Shown piece after piece: positions 46,352 to 54,089 of a stretch of DNA of 64,000 bases. A program made the translations under genes and the position numbers. The notes under the pieces were generated by a model that did no database searches, was not told where the DNA came from, and saw nothing but the letters and a program-made list of their open reading frames with translations. Source of the DNA: Actinomadura rupiterrae (GTDB taxonomy: Bacteria; Actinomycetota; Actinomycetes; Streptosporangiales; Streptosporangiaceae); the NCBI RefSeq assembly GCF_024172125.1, contig NZ_JAMZEA010000005.1:248001-312000 (forward strand), read 5' to 3'. Each line of letters starts with the position of its first letter. The stretch's first letter is position 1.

Positions 46352-47829
46352 GCCGCGCCCCGCGGCGCCCGTACCGACCCGTCCAGCGGCAGGACGGCCC
46401 GGAGGACGAACCGGTCACGCCCGTCCAGATCGGCGCTTAGCTCGCCGCCGAGAACCGCAACGCGCTCCCTCAGTCCTGCAAGCCCGGAACCGCCGCCTTC
46501 GCCACCACCGAACCCCCGTCCGCCGGGATCGTCGCCAGCCGACCGAGCGGGCCCACCTCCGTCGCCCGGCTCCGCGTCGCGCACGTCGACGATCTTCGAA
46601 CCGGCGATCTTCGAACCGGCGACGCCCGAGCTTGGCACTGTCGGGCGGGACTCGTTCATGCCCGGCTCCGGCAGGCCGACCGCGCCTTCCACTCCCGGCT
46701 TTTCCGCGAAGGGCCCGTTCGGGCCCGGCGCCTTCGGGTTCGGGACGGTGGCGGGGGTTTTGCGGGGGTTGGACGGGGTGGTGACGCCGTCGTTGGTCAG
46801 TTCCAGGACCACGGTGTCACCGTAGCGGGTCAGGTCGATCGTGCAGGTGCGGGCGTCGCTGTGCTTGATCACGTTGGTGGCGCCCTCGCGGATCACCCAG
46901 GCCAGGACGGTCCGGACGTCCGGGGGCAGGTCGTCCGGGATCGGGCCGGCCTCGCAGCGGACGCCCGCCGTCTCCAGGACGGCGCGCACCCCGGCGAGCT
47001 CGGCGTCCAGCTCGATCGCGCGGTAGCCGCGCACCGCGGCGCGGACCTCGCGCAGCGCGTCCCGCGCGGCCCGCCGCACGTCCGCCATTTCGGCGCGGGC
47101 GCGGGCGGGGTCGGTTTCGGCCATCCGCATCGCCAGCTCGCTCTTCACCGCGATCAGCGACAGGCTGTGCCCGAGGAGGTCGTGCAGGTCGCGGGAGAAG
47201 CGCAGCCGCTCCTCCGACACCGCGACCCGGGCCAGCGCCTGCCGGACGGCGTGGGTCTCGACGTGCAGGTCCCAGATGCGGCGCTGGTACCGGTTGACGA
47301 ACGCGACGATCCCGGCGGTTCCGGCAAAGGCGGCGAACGCGACGGGCAGCGCCCACCAGTGGACGGGACGGTCCGCGACCAGCGCCCAGCCGACGCCCGC
47401 GAAGGTCACCTCTACCGCGGCCGTCCCGAGGCAGATCCAGACGATCGTCCGGACGCGCATCGGGGACAGCACGACCGCCGACAGCCAGAAGTACGGGATC
47501 ATGATCGCGAGCGGGTGCGCGATGAGCAGCGGCGCGAGCAGCAGCGCGACCGCGCCGCCCGCGACGACGTCCCGGCGGTCGGCGGATCCGTCCAGCCCGG
47601 CGCGGACGATCCGGGCGTAGTACCCGAACAGCAGCGCGAGTCCGGCGAGGGCGAGCGCTATGAGCGGCACCGGGAGCCGTCCGTCGCGGTGTCCCAGGAA
47701 CAGCCCGATGACGGTCGGGCTGATGATGCCGGCGCCCGCGATCAGGAACGACCGGTAGGTGACCCGCCGGTACCGCTCGAACCGCGTCGCCGCGCGTCGT
47801 TCCAGCTCGGCGGAGGTGGTCGCGTCCAT
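46348..47829 (-). CDS. Sensor histidine kinase (HisKA_3) with low-complexity insertion in its ATPase domain
   Basis: A 493-residue DesK-type kinase. Five or six membrane helices (residues about 25-175), HisKA_3 with phosphoacceptor His216 in RDLHDLLGHS, N-box VIREGATNVIKHS at 312-324, then LELTNDG at 342-348. The G2 segment GSGLAGLRERVAVLGG starts only at residue 447: residues about 349-446 are a Pro/Gly/Ser-rich insertion where a normal protein has 10-20. Partners are the downstream response regulator (ATGA overlap) and the ABC transporter upstream. The insertion may change ATP-lid behaviour. Confidence 0.9.
   Translation of the reverse strand: MDATTSAELERRAATRFERYRRVTYRSFLIAGAGIISPTVIGLFLGHRDGRLPVPLIALALAGLALLFGYYARIVRAGLDGSADRRDVVAGGAVALLLAPLLIAHPLAIMIPYFWLSAVVLSPMRVRTIVWICLGTAAVEVTFAGVGWALVADRPVHWWALPVAFAAFAGTAGIVAFVNRYQRRIWDLHVETHAVRQALARVAVSEERLRFSRDLHDLLGHSLSLIAVKSELAMRMAETDPARARAEMADVRRAARDALREVRAAVRGYRAIELDAELAGVRAVLETAGVRCEAGPIPDDLPPDVRTVLAWVIREGATNVIKHSDARTCTIDLTRYGDTVVLELTNDGVTTPSNPRKTPATVPNPKAPGPNGPFAEKPGVEGAVGLPEPGMNESRPTVPSSGVAGSKIAGSKIVDVRDAEPGDGGGPARSAGDDPGGRGFGGGEGGGSGLAGLRERVAVLGGELSADLDGRDRFVLRAVLPLDGSVRAPRGAA
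46492..46782 (-). repeat. Low-complexity insertion in the histidine kinase ATP-binding domain
   Basis: In-frame segment coding Pro-Asn/Gly/Glu/Ser-rich sequence, with a direct repeat AGSKIAGSKI and Gly-rich end GGGEGGGSG. It separates the G1 and G2 boxes of the HATPase fold. Confidence 0.75.
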
Positions 47830-47851
47830 GGGCGATGACCTTACTTCCGTG

Positions 47852-48727
47852 TCAGGAGCGCCGGGGTTCCCAGCGGAAGGATCGTTCCGCCAGCCAGCGG
47901 CCGAACCCCATCCAGACGGCCATGATCGCGAAGGACGGCAGGCACGCGAGCCATCCGCGGCCGAAACCTACTTCCGGCGGGACGCCGTGGGCGGTGAAGT
48001 CGCGTCCGAAATACCCGGTGCGGACGGTCTCGACGACCGGGGTGAGCGGCAGCGCGCGCAGCAGGTTCTGGACGATCTCCGGCAGCTCTCCGAGCGGGAA
48101 CATCACACCGGCCCCCGCCATGCAGGCGAACATCACCGGCAGGACGGTCAGCTGCGCGAGTTCGGCGTTCGGCGTGATCCCGGAGACCAGGAACGCGAGC
48201 AGCGCGAACACCACGACGCCGCAGGCCAGTCCCGCGAGCATGAGCAGCGGGTCGGCGGGCATACGGCCGCCGAGCGCCGCCACCAGGACCACCCCAAGGA
48301 CCAGGACCTGCGCCAGGTACAGGACGGTCGCCGTGAGGACGCTGCCGCCGAGGATCTCCGCGTCGCCGAGCGCCGTGCCGCGCAGCCGCTTGAGCGTGCC
48401 GTCCTCGCGGCGCGCGGTGAACACCGTCGCCAGGTTCATGAACACGGCGAAGAGCAGGAAGAACGCGAGGTGGCCGGTGCCCTGGAGGAGCGCGGCGTCC
48501 ACGCCCTGGATCTTCTGGCCGCGCATGGGGAAGAGCATCCCGACGAACAGCAGCGGCAGGCCGACCGTGGTGAACAGCGCCGTCCGGTTCCGCCAGAGCA
48601 GCGTCGCATCGAGACGCGCCACCCGGACGAGCCGAACCCGGTCGAGGCGCGCATCCGCCGCAAAGCTGACGCGATCGAGGCGCGCGAAGCGGACGAGGCG
48701 CGCGCGGGGGCCGCGGTTGACGATCAT
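47852..48727 (-). CDS. ABC transporter permease (ABC-2 type)
   Basis: A 291-residue integral membrane protein with six predicted helices (TVGLPLLFVGML, LAFFLLFAVFMNLATVF, VLYLAQVLVLGVVLVAAL, AGLACGVVVFALLAFLVSG, VLPVMFACMAGAGVMF and a C-terminal one), typical of DrrB/YvfS permeases. The first 40 residues are an Arg/Leu/Val/Asp-rich repeat (ARLDRV, ARLVRFARLDRV) not usual for the family, another small expansion. ATG 48725-48727 overlaps the ATPase stop. Confidence 0.88.
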   Translation of the reverse strand: MIVNRGPRARLVRFARLDRVSFAADARLDRVRLVRVARLDATLLWRNRTALFTTVGLPLLFVGMLFPMRGQKIQGVDAALLQGTGHLAFFLLFAVFMNLATVFTARREDGTLKRLRGTALGDAEILGGSVLTATVLYLAQVLVLGVVLVAALGGRMPADPLLMLAGLACGVVVFALLAFLVSGITPNAELAQLTVLPVMFACMAGAGVMFPLGELPEIVQNLLRALPLTPVVETVRTGYFGRDFTAHGVPPEVGFGRGWLACLPSFAIMAVWMGFGRWLAERSFRWEPRRS

Positions 48728-49662
48728 GAGGGGACTCCCGCCGTGCTGAGGAAGACGTCTTCGAGGGACGCGTTGTGGACGCGCAGGCCGGACAGGGTGA
48801 GGCGGCGCTCGTCCGCCCAGCGCAGCAGCCCGTAGACGCCGGGTTGCAGGTCGTCCGGCGGGAGCGTGTAGGTGGCGGTCGCGTGCCCTGCGTCCACCTC
48901 GATCCCGGCGGCGACCCCGCGCAGCAGCGGCAGTTCCCCCACCGGAAGCCCGGCCGGGACGCGGAACCGAACCCGGTCTCCGTGCCCTCGGACGACCTCC
49001 GGCACCGTCCCGGACACCACGATCCGTCCCCGATGCATGATCGCGAGCCGGTCGGCGAGCTGCTCCGCCTCCTCCAGGTAGTGCGTGGTGAGCAATACGG
49101 TCAGGCCGTTCCGGACGAGTTCGGCGACCGTCCGGCGGGTGGCATGCCTTGCCTCGGGGTCCATTCCGGTGGTCGGCTCGTCCAAGAAGAGGATTTCGGG
49201 CTGTCCGGTGAGGGCGAGCGCGAGGTCGAGGCGGCGCTTCTGCCCGCCGGACAGCTGCCGCGTCCGGACCTTCGCCTGCTCGCGCAGGCCGACCATGTCG
49301 AGCAGCTCGTCCCGCGGCCGCGGGTCCGGGACGAACCCGCGCCAGTGGTCGACCGTCTCCGCCGTCGTCAGGTCGGCGAAGAACCCGCCTTCCTGCAGCA
49401 TGATCCCGAGCCTCGGCCGGACGGCCCGCCGCTCGCGGTACGGGTCCCGGCCCAGCACCCGGACCTCGCCGGCGTGCGCGGGCCGATGCCCTTCGAGCGC
49501 CTCCATCGTGGTCGTCTTCCCAGCCCCGTTCGTGCCGAGCAGCGCGAAAAGCTCACCGTGCGCGACGTCGAACGAAATCCCGGTGACGGCCTCGAACTCT
49601 CCATACCGCTGCCGCAATTCCCTTACCCGAACGGCCTCGCCGTCCCCTGTCCTTTTGACCAT
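48724..49662 (-). CDS. ABC transporter ATP-binding protein
   Basis: A 312-residue ATPase: Walker A GTNGAGKTTT, Q-loop MLQEGG, signature LSGGQKRRLDLAL, Walker B ILFLDEPTTGMDPEAR and H-loop TTHYLEEAEQ. The C-terminal extension ends SLEDVFLSTAG, as in DrrA/CcmA-type drug or lipid exporters. First gene of ATPase-permease-kinase-regulator. Linked kinases of this type often sense membrane state or a drug and induce the transporter. Confidence 0.92.
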   Translation of the reverse strand: MVKRTGDGEAVRVRELRQRYGEFEAVTGISFDVAHGELFALLGTNGAGKTTTMEALEGHRPAHAGEVRVLGRDPYRERRAVRPRLGIMLQEGGFFADLTTAETVDHWRGFVPDPRPRDELLDMVGLREQAKVRTRQLSGGQKRRLDLALALTGQPEILFLDEPTTGMDPEARHATRRTVAELVRNGLTVLLTTHYLEEAEQLADRLAIMHRGRIVVSGTVPEVVRGHGDRVRFRVPAGLPVGELPLLRGVAAGIEVDAGHATATYTLPPDDLQPGVYGLLRWADERRLTLSGLRVHNASLEDVFLSTAGVPS

Positions 49663-49743
49663 GCCTCAAGGCTCGCGCCGGGGACGTCAAGCGGGGTAGA
49701 CACAGCCATCACCGATGCGGCAGGCGCCTATCACGCCGTCCAG

Positions 49744-49757
49744 ATGACACCTGTCAT
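49744..49757. promoter_or_regulatory. Palindrome ATGACACCTGTCAT upstream of the ABC-kinase operon
   Basis: Perfect 14-bp palindrome fitting ATGAC-N4-GTCAT, the same consensus as the three dyads at 7369-7442. It lies 82 bp upstream of the ATPase start codon, a plausible operator position. Confidence 0.55.
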
Positions 49758-50033
49758 TTCCCCTGCTCACGCCCACCTGAGCCGCGCACAGAACGCGCCA
49801 CGCCGGACAATTACCCGGCGCAAAGGACGCAATGCCCCACCTTCTTTCTCACTCACGCGACAGGACATCGCCGCGTCCAGCCGCCCGGCCGAAACCAGGC
49901 AGTCCAGCCTCCGCATCACGTTGAAGCCTCCGGCGGGCGCATATCCGATGCCATCTCAGCCACTTCCCGAGCGGTGTCCATCCGCACACCCTGCGGTTGT
50001 GGCGTCCCTGCGGAGGCGGGGCAGAATGGGGGC

Positions 50034-50837
50034 ATGCGCGTGGCTCTGTGTCAGATCGAGGTCGGGGACGACCCGAAAGAGAACCTGGACCGCGTCGTCT
50101 CGGCGATCGCCGAGACCGCGTCCACCCCAGGCGGCTGCGACCTCGCGGTGTTCCCGGAGGCCTCACAGGTCCGCTTCGGCAACGAGCTGGCCGAGTTCGC
50201 CGAACCCCTGACAGGCCCGTGGGTCACCGCCGTCCGTGACGCGGCCCGCGAGCACGCCGTGAACGTGGTCATCGGCGTCTTCGAGCCCACCCCGGACGGC
50301 CGCGTCCACAACACGGTCGTGGGCATCTCCGACACAGGCGAGATCGTCGGTTCCTACCGGAAGCTTCACCTCTACGACGCCTTCGGCGACCGCGAATCCG
50401 AACGCGTCGCTCCTGGTGACCGTCCTGTAGTGCTGGAGCTGGCCGGCCAGCGCCTGGGCATCATCACCTGCTACGACGTCCGCTTCCCCGAACTGGCGCG
50501 GGCCCTAGTGGACGAGGGCGCCGACATCCTCGTCATCCCCGCCGCATGGGCACAGGGCGTCTTCAAGGAAGAACACTGGACCACCCTCGTGCGCGCGCGA
50601 GCCATCGAGAACACCACCTGGGTCGTCGCCGTGGACAAGGCCCCCGACCGCACCCCTCCCCCACGCGGCATCCCCGGCGGCGTCGGCCGCAGCAGCCTCA
50701 TCGACCCCATGGGCACCGTCCTAGCGGACCTGGGCCCGTTCCCGTCCGTCCGCGTCCTGGAACTAGACCCGGCCATAACCCCCAAGGTCCGCCGAACCCT
50801 CCCCTCCCTAACCCACCGCCGCCGCGACGTCCTCTAA
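50034..50837 (+). CDS. Carbon-nitrogen hydrolase (Nit1/Nit2-like amidase)
   Basis: A 267-residue nitrilase-superfamily enzyme with the Glu-Lys-Cys triad: Glu in AVFPEAS, Lys in YRKLHLYDAFGD, Cys in GIITCYDVRFPE. Length and YDAFGD motif match the omega-amidase/deaminated glutathione amidase branch (Nit1/Nit2). The start ATG 50034 (MRVALCQIEVGDDP) is the family-typical N-terminus; an in-frame upstream extension is not. Upstream 371 bp (49663-50033) contain the palindrome and no gene. Confidence 0.92.
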   Translation: MRVALCQIEVGDDPKENLDRVVSAIAETASTPGGCDLAVFPEASQVRFGNELAEFAEPLTGPWVTAVRDAAREHAVNVVIGVFEPTPDGRVHNTVVGISDTGEIVGSYRKLHLYDAFGDRESERVAPGDRPVVLELAGQRLGIITCYDVRFPELARALVDEGADILVIPAAWAQGVFKEEHWTTLVRARAIENTTWVVAVDKAPDRTPPPRGIPGGVGRSSLIDPMGTVLADLGPFPSVRVLELDPAITPKVRRTLPSLTHRRRDVL

Positions 50838-51401
50838 CACCACCCCAACCGCGGACGGCACCCGCGACCGCCCAGACCCGCACCCCAAGGCACCTACAAA
50901 CAGACAACGCGCCGAACCCGCCGACTCCGCGCACACGAACGCCCGGCAAGCACGAAGGGACGGCGCAGACGCCCGCAAGGCATGCGCGAACGGACGAAAG
51001 CGCGGACGCGCCCAGCCGCACACCCGGACCTGATGCGGGCACGGCCCCAAAGCGGGCGCGGACGGACGTGGCCGACGGAGGGCGCGGATGCGCACCGGGC
51101 GGCACACGCCGCCCCAAAGCGGGCGCGGCAACCAATGCCCGCGCGGACGTAGAGCGGGCGCGGACACGGGGCAGGCTCGGACGGGCTGCCCGCGCTGGCG
51201 CTCGTCGGCCGGAGCCGGGCGCACGCCGAGCACAGGCCAGACGCACGCTAGACACAGGCCGGGTACGTCCCTGGCGCAGGCCCGGTGCCGACCGCGCGCG
51301 GACCGCAGGCTGGCCGCGCGCGGACCGCAGGCTGGCCGCGCGCGGGGCGCAGGCCGGGCGCGGGGCGGGGCGCGGGGCGGGGGCGGGAGGGGGTTGCGGG
51401 G
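50838..51401. repeat. Degenerate GC-rich repeats downstream of the amidase gene
   Basis: Irregular units around CAAAGCGGGCGCGG (51050, 51112 region) and a clear 22-bp direct repeat CCGCGCGCGGACCGCAGGCT at 51292 and 51314, followed by GGGCGCGGGGCGGGGCGC-type sequence to 51390. No gene. Confidence 0.7.
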
Positions 51402-52043
51402 TTAGGAGGTGATCCAGGCGATGTGGTGGGTGGCGGCTGGGTCTTCGGAGAGGTCGAGCATGGCGTTGGCCAGGTCGGCGCGGCGGATGGTGCGGGCTCG
51501 GGGCGGGGTGCGGTCGATGCCGAGGCGGTAGGTGCCGCGAGGCGGGCCGTCCTGGAGGCGGGGTGGGCGGACGATCGTCCAGTCGATGTCGGTCGCGTCC
51601 TCGACGAGGCGGTCGGCGCGGAGGAGGTCCTTGTAGGGGGCGGCGAGGATCTTGCTGACCAGGGGCTTGGCGAGGTAGCGGTTGAGCGCGTCGTCGCCCG
51701 GGTCCGGGTAGGGGGCGGTGGCGCTGATCACCAGGAGGCGGCGGGCGCCGGAGGCGCGCATGCCTTGGAGGATGGACGTCACGCTGTCGGTGCAGACGGT
51801 GGTGGGGGCGCGGCCGGTGCGGGTTCCGAGGCAGGACATGACGGCGTCGCGGCCCTGGACGGCGGGCTCGACGGCGGCGGGGTCCATGACGTCCGCGACG
51901 AGGACGTCGGCTCGATCGCGCAGGTCTTCCGGGAGGCGCGCGGGGTCGCGGACGACGGCGGTGACCTCGTGGCCGCGGCGGAGGGCTTCGCGGTAGAGGG
52001 CCGTGCCGGTCCCGCCGCTCGCCCCGAAGATCGTGAGTTTCAT
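51402..52043 (-). CDS. NAD(P)H-binding protein, atypical SDR
   Basis: A 213-residue Rossmann protein beginning MKLTIFGASGGTGTALYREA, then VADVMDPAAVEPAVQGRDA, RRLLVISATAPYPDPG and DWTIVRPPRL, like NmrA/BVR-B-type SDRs. Likely an NAD(P)H-dependent reductase or sensor. Divergent from the TetR gene with 82 bp between, so probably its target. Confidence 0.9.
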   Translation of the reverse strand: MKLTIFGASGGTGTALYREALRRGHEVTAVVRDPARLPEDLRDRADVLVADVMDPAAVEPAVQGRDAVMSCLGTRTGRAPTTVCTDSVTSILQGMRASGARRLLVISATAPYPDPGDDALNRYLAKPLVSKILAAPYKDLLRADRLVEDATDIDWTIVRPPRLQDGPPRGTYRLGIDRTPPRARTIRRADLANAMLDLSEDPAATHHIAWITS

Positions 52044-52061
52044 GTGACTCCCCCAGGGTTA

Positions 52062-52105
52062 GTAAACGCTCACTCACCCCTAGAGTGGGTAAACACTCAC
52101 TCACC
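52062..52105 (+). promoter_or_regulatory. Two direct repeats in the SDR-tetR intergenic region
   Basis: GTAAACGCTCACTCACC (52062-52078) and GTAAACACTCACTCACC (52089-52105), differing in one base, 27 bp apart. GTAAAC-N-CTCACTCA elements are typical TetR operator half-site arrangements. They lie just before the GGGGGA ribosome-binding site of tetR, so would block both divergent promoters. Confidence 0.72.
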
Positions 52106-52125
52106 TGTCAAGGGGGACGCCGAGA

Positions 52126-52725
52126 ATGACCACCGCTCGCGAGCGCCTGCTCGACGCTCTCGCCGAGATCATGCGGACGCGCGGTCTCGCCGAGGCCACC
52201 ACGAAGGAGATCGCTCGGGTGGCGGGCTGCTCCGAGGCCCTGCTGTACAAGCACTTCCGGGACAAGGAAGAGCTCATGCTGTGCGTCCTGCGCGAGCGGA
52301 TGCCCGCGTTCACGCACCGCCTCACCCCCGGCGAGGGCGGCGTCCGCGAGAATCTCGTCGCGACCGTGCACGGCGGACTGCGCTTCTACAGGAAGGCGTT
52401 CCCGATGATGGCGGGGATGCTCACCCAGCCCCGCGTCCTTGAGGCGACCAGGGATTCGCTGCGCAAGTACGGCGCGGGCCCGCACGAGCCGATCGAGCGG
52501 GTCGCCGAGTACCTGCGCGCCGAGATCAAGCTCGGCCGCGTCCGCGCGGACGCCAACGCCTCGTCCATCGCCGCGCTGCTGATCGGCGCGACGTTCCAGC
52601 AGGGGTTCCTGCTCTTCTTCGCCGCCGGGACGGACGGCCCCGATCCCGCCGAGGAGGACGCCGAACGCCTCGTCCGGCCGCTTCTGCCCGCCTTGCTCCC
52701 TAACCGCCCGGGGACGGTTGCCTAA
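52126..52725 (+). CDS. TetR/AcrR family transcriptional regulator
   Basis: A 199-residue regulator: helix-turn-helix at residues 5-50 (RERLLDALAEIMRTRGLAEA, TTKEIARVAGCSEALLYKHF), ligand domain with FYRKAFPMMAGMLTQPRVLE and LLIGATFQQGFLLFFA. Resembles regulators that derepress reductases on binding a hydrophobic ligand. Likely autoregulated through the two repeats upstream and controlling the divergent SDR gene. Confidence 0.92.
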   Translation: MTTARERLLDALAEIMRTRGLAEATTKEIARVAGCSEALLYKHFRDKEELMLCVLRERMPAFTHRLTPGEGGVRENLVATVHGGLRFYRKAFPMMAGMLTQPRVLEATRDSLRKYGAGPHEPIERVAEYLRAEIKLGRVRADANASSIAALLIGATFQQGFLLFFAAGTDGPDPAEEDAERLVRPLLPALLPNRPGTVA

Positions 52726-53307
52726 CCCTGCGGCTCCACTGCCGAGCAACTTCACTCGCCGTTCGGCGCGTTCTCCCTGCACGCATGGTGACGAGGGCGA
52801 AGTGCCCGGCGGACGAGCCCGCGAGATCCTTGAGGTCGAGGGCCTCGCAGGTCATGTACCTGGCCTCGGTGATCGAGCCGTCCGCTGGACGGGCCGTCTG
52901 GCGCGTTCGGCGTGGTGTGGCGGGGGCGGGGCTTCGGGATGCGCGCCTGGGCCGCTTTCGCCAGGTTGCCCGGGACGCGCGTCCTTGGTGTGGGACTTGC
53001 GGCGCGGTGCCGCGGTACGCGCGGTCGATCCCCGGCTCGGCCGCAATGCGGGAGCTTGTCGGGTGCGGTTTCGGGTGGGGGATTTCGGGGAGAGGGTCCT
53101 CGCGGGGAACGGCGGTATACGAGGGTGTGGCCGACTGTCCCGGCTTTGATTACTGTGCGTGAAGCGTTCGGGAGCGTCCGATAGATCCTTGCTGGTAGTC
53201 GGAGTTCCGGCGACCGAAAAGGAGGTTCGCCGCGACCGCGCACCGTGATCTCGCTAGCCTCGTGGAGAGGACCGCTTGCGTCGTCCAGTGGAGGGAACCG
53301 GACGGAG
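52726..53307. other. Gene-poor stretch with a possible gene remnant on the minus strand
   Basis: At about 52755-52890, minus strand, a short frame with strong GC3 bias reads DGSITEARYMTCEAL, DLKDLAGSSAGHFALVTMR and then degenerates. This looks like a fragment of a real gene, but I cannot name it. The rest (52900-53300) is irregular and holds the promoter of the next gene. Confidence 0.35.
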
Positions 53308-54000
53308 ATGGAGGCACCGTACGGCGAGTCCGGCCGCCCCGCGCCCCGGACGGATCGGATCGGCACGCCCCGCGCGCCGGCCGCCGACCCCGTGCAGGAT
53401 CCAGCGGTCCCCGAGCAGCCGCGCGGCCCGCAGGACGCCGACGACACGCCCGTCCCAGCCCCACCGGGGCGAGCGGACGACCTCCCCGAAACGGCGCCGC
53501 CCATCAGGGCGAACGTGCCGAAATCGCCCTCCCGCGCTGACGGTTCATCGCGGAGCGCGCTCGCCGGGCGAACCGGCGTCGCAAATACCGCGAATGCGGC
53601 TGCGGACGGGCACGTCCCCCTCCGCCCCGAAATACCTGCAAGGACGGACGAACCGGGCACAGCAGGACGTGCCATGTCCTTCCGGAACGACCTGCTCGTG
53701 GTGTGCGGATTCGTGGCGGGCGAGGCCGCCCGCTTCGGCGTGATCGGGAACCGTGCGGCGATGCTGGTGATCGCCGCGGGCGAGGTCGCGGGGCAGCTCA
53801 TCGAGTCCGGCCCGGTGCGCGCCGGAGGTGTCGCGTCCGTCCGGGTATGGGCGCGGGACGGCGCCCTGCACTGCCACTTCGAGGGTCCCCGCGGATGGCG
53901 TGCGCCGAAATCTCCCGAGCCGCGCCTCCGCGACCACGTCCGCGTCACCGCCAACGGCCCGACCGTCACGCTCACCCTGCCGCCCCAGACCCGCGCCTGA
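53308..54000 (+). CDS. Degenerate GHKL (RsbW-like) ATPase-fold protein
   Basis: Up to 230 residues. The N-terminal 120 are low-complexity (Pro/Ala/Asp/Arg-rich). The C-terminal domain (from 53674, MSFRNDLLVVCGFVAGEA to TVTLTLP) matches the layout of actinobacterial anti-sigma-like ATP-binding proteins: helix, AAMLVIAAGEVAGQLIESG where the family has the N-box SELAANSVRHG, then VRVWARDGALHCHFEG. The essential N-box Asn is replaced by Gln and the rest of the ATP lid is shortened, so ATP binding is doubtful. Start at ATG 53308 after GGAGGG is tentative; GTG 53245 and ATG 53674 are alternatives. Confidence 0.55.
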   Translation: MEAPYGESGRPAPRTDRIGTPRAPAADPVQDPAVPEQPRGPQDADDTPVPAPPGRADDLPETAPPIRANVPKSPSRADGSSRSALAGRTGVANTANAAADGHVPLRPEIPARTDEPGTAGRAMSFRNDLLVVCGFVAGEAARFGVIGNRAAMLVIAAGEVAGQLIESGPVRAGGVASVRVWARDGALHCHFEGPRGWRAPKSPEPRLRDHVRVTANGPTVTLTLPPQTRA

Positions 54001-54089
54001 CGCCACCAAGGCTCTCATCCGACGAAACCTGCCCGGGTGCGCCCGGCCACCTTTGATTCATCGGACGGCTCGTGGACGCGAAGGCAGGG

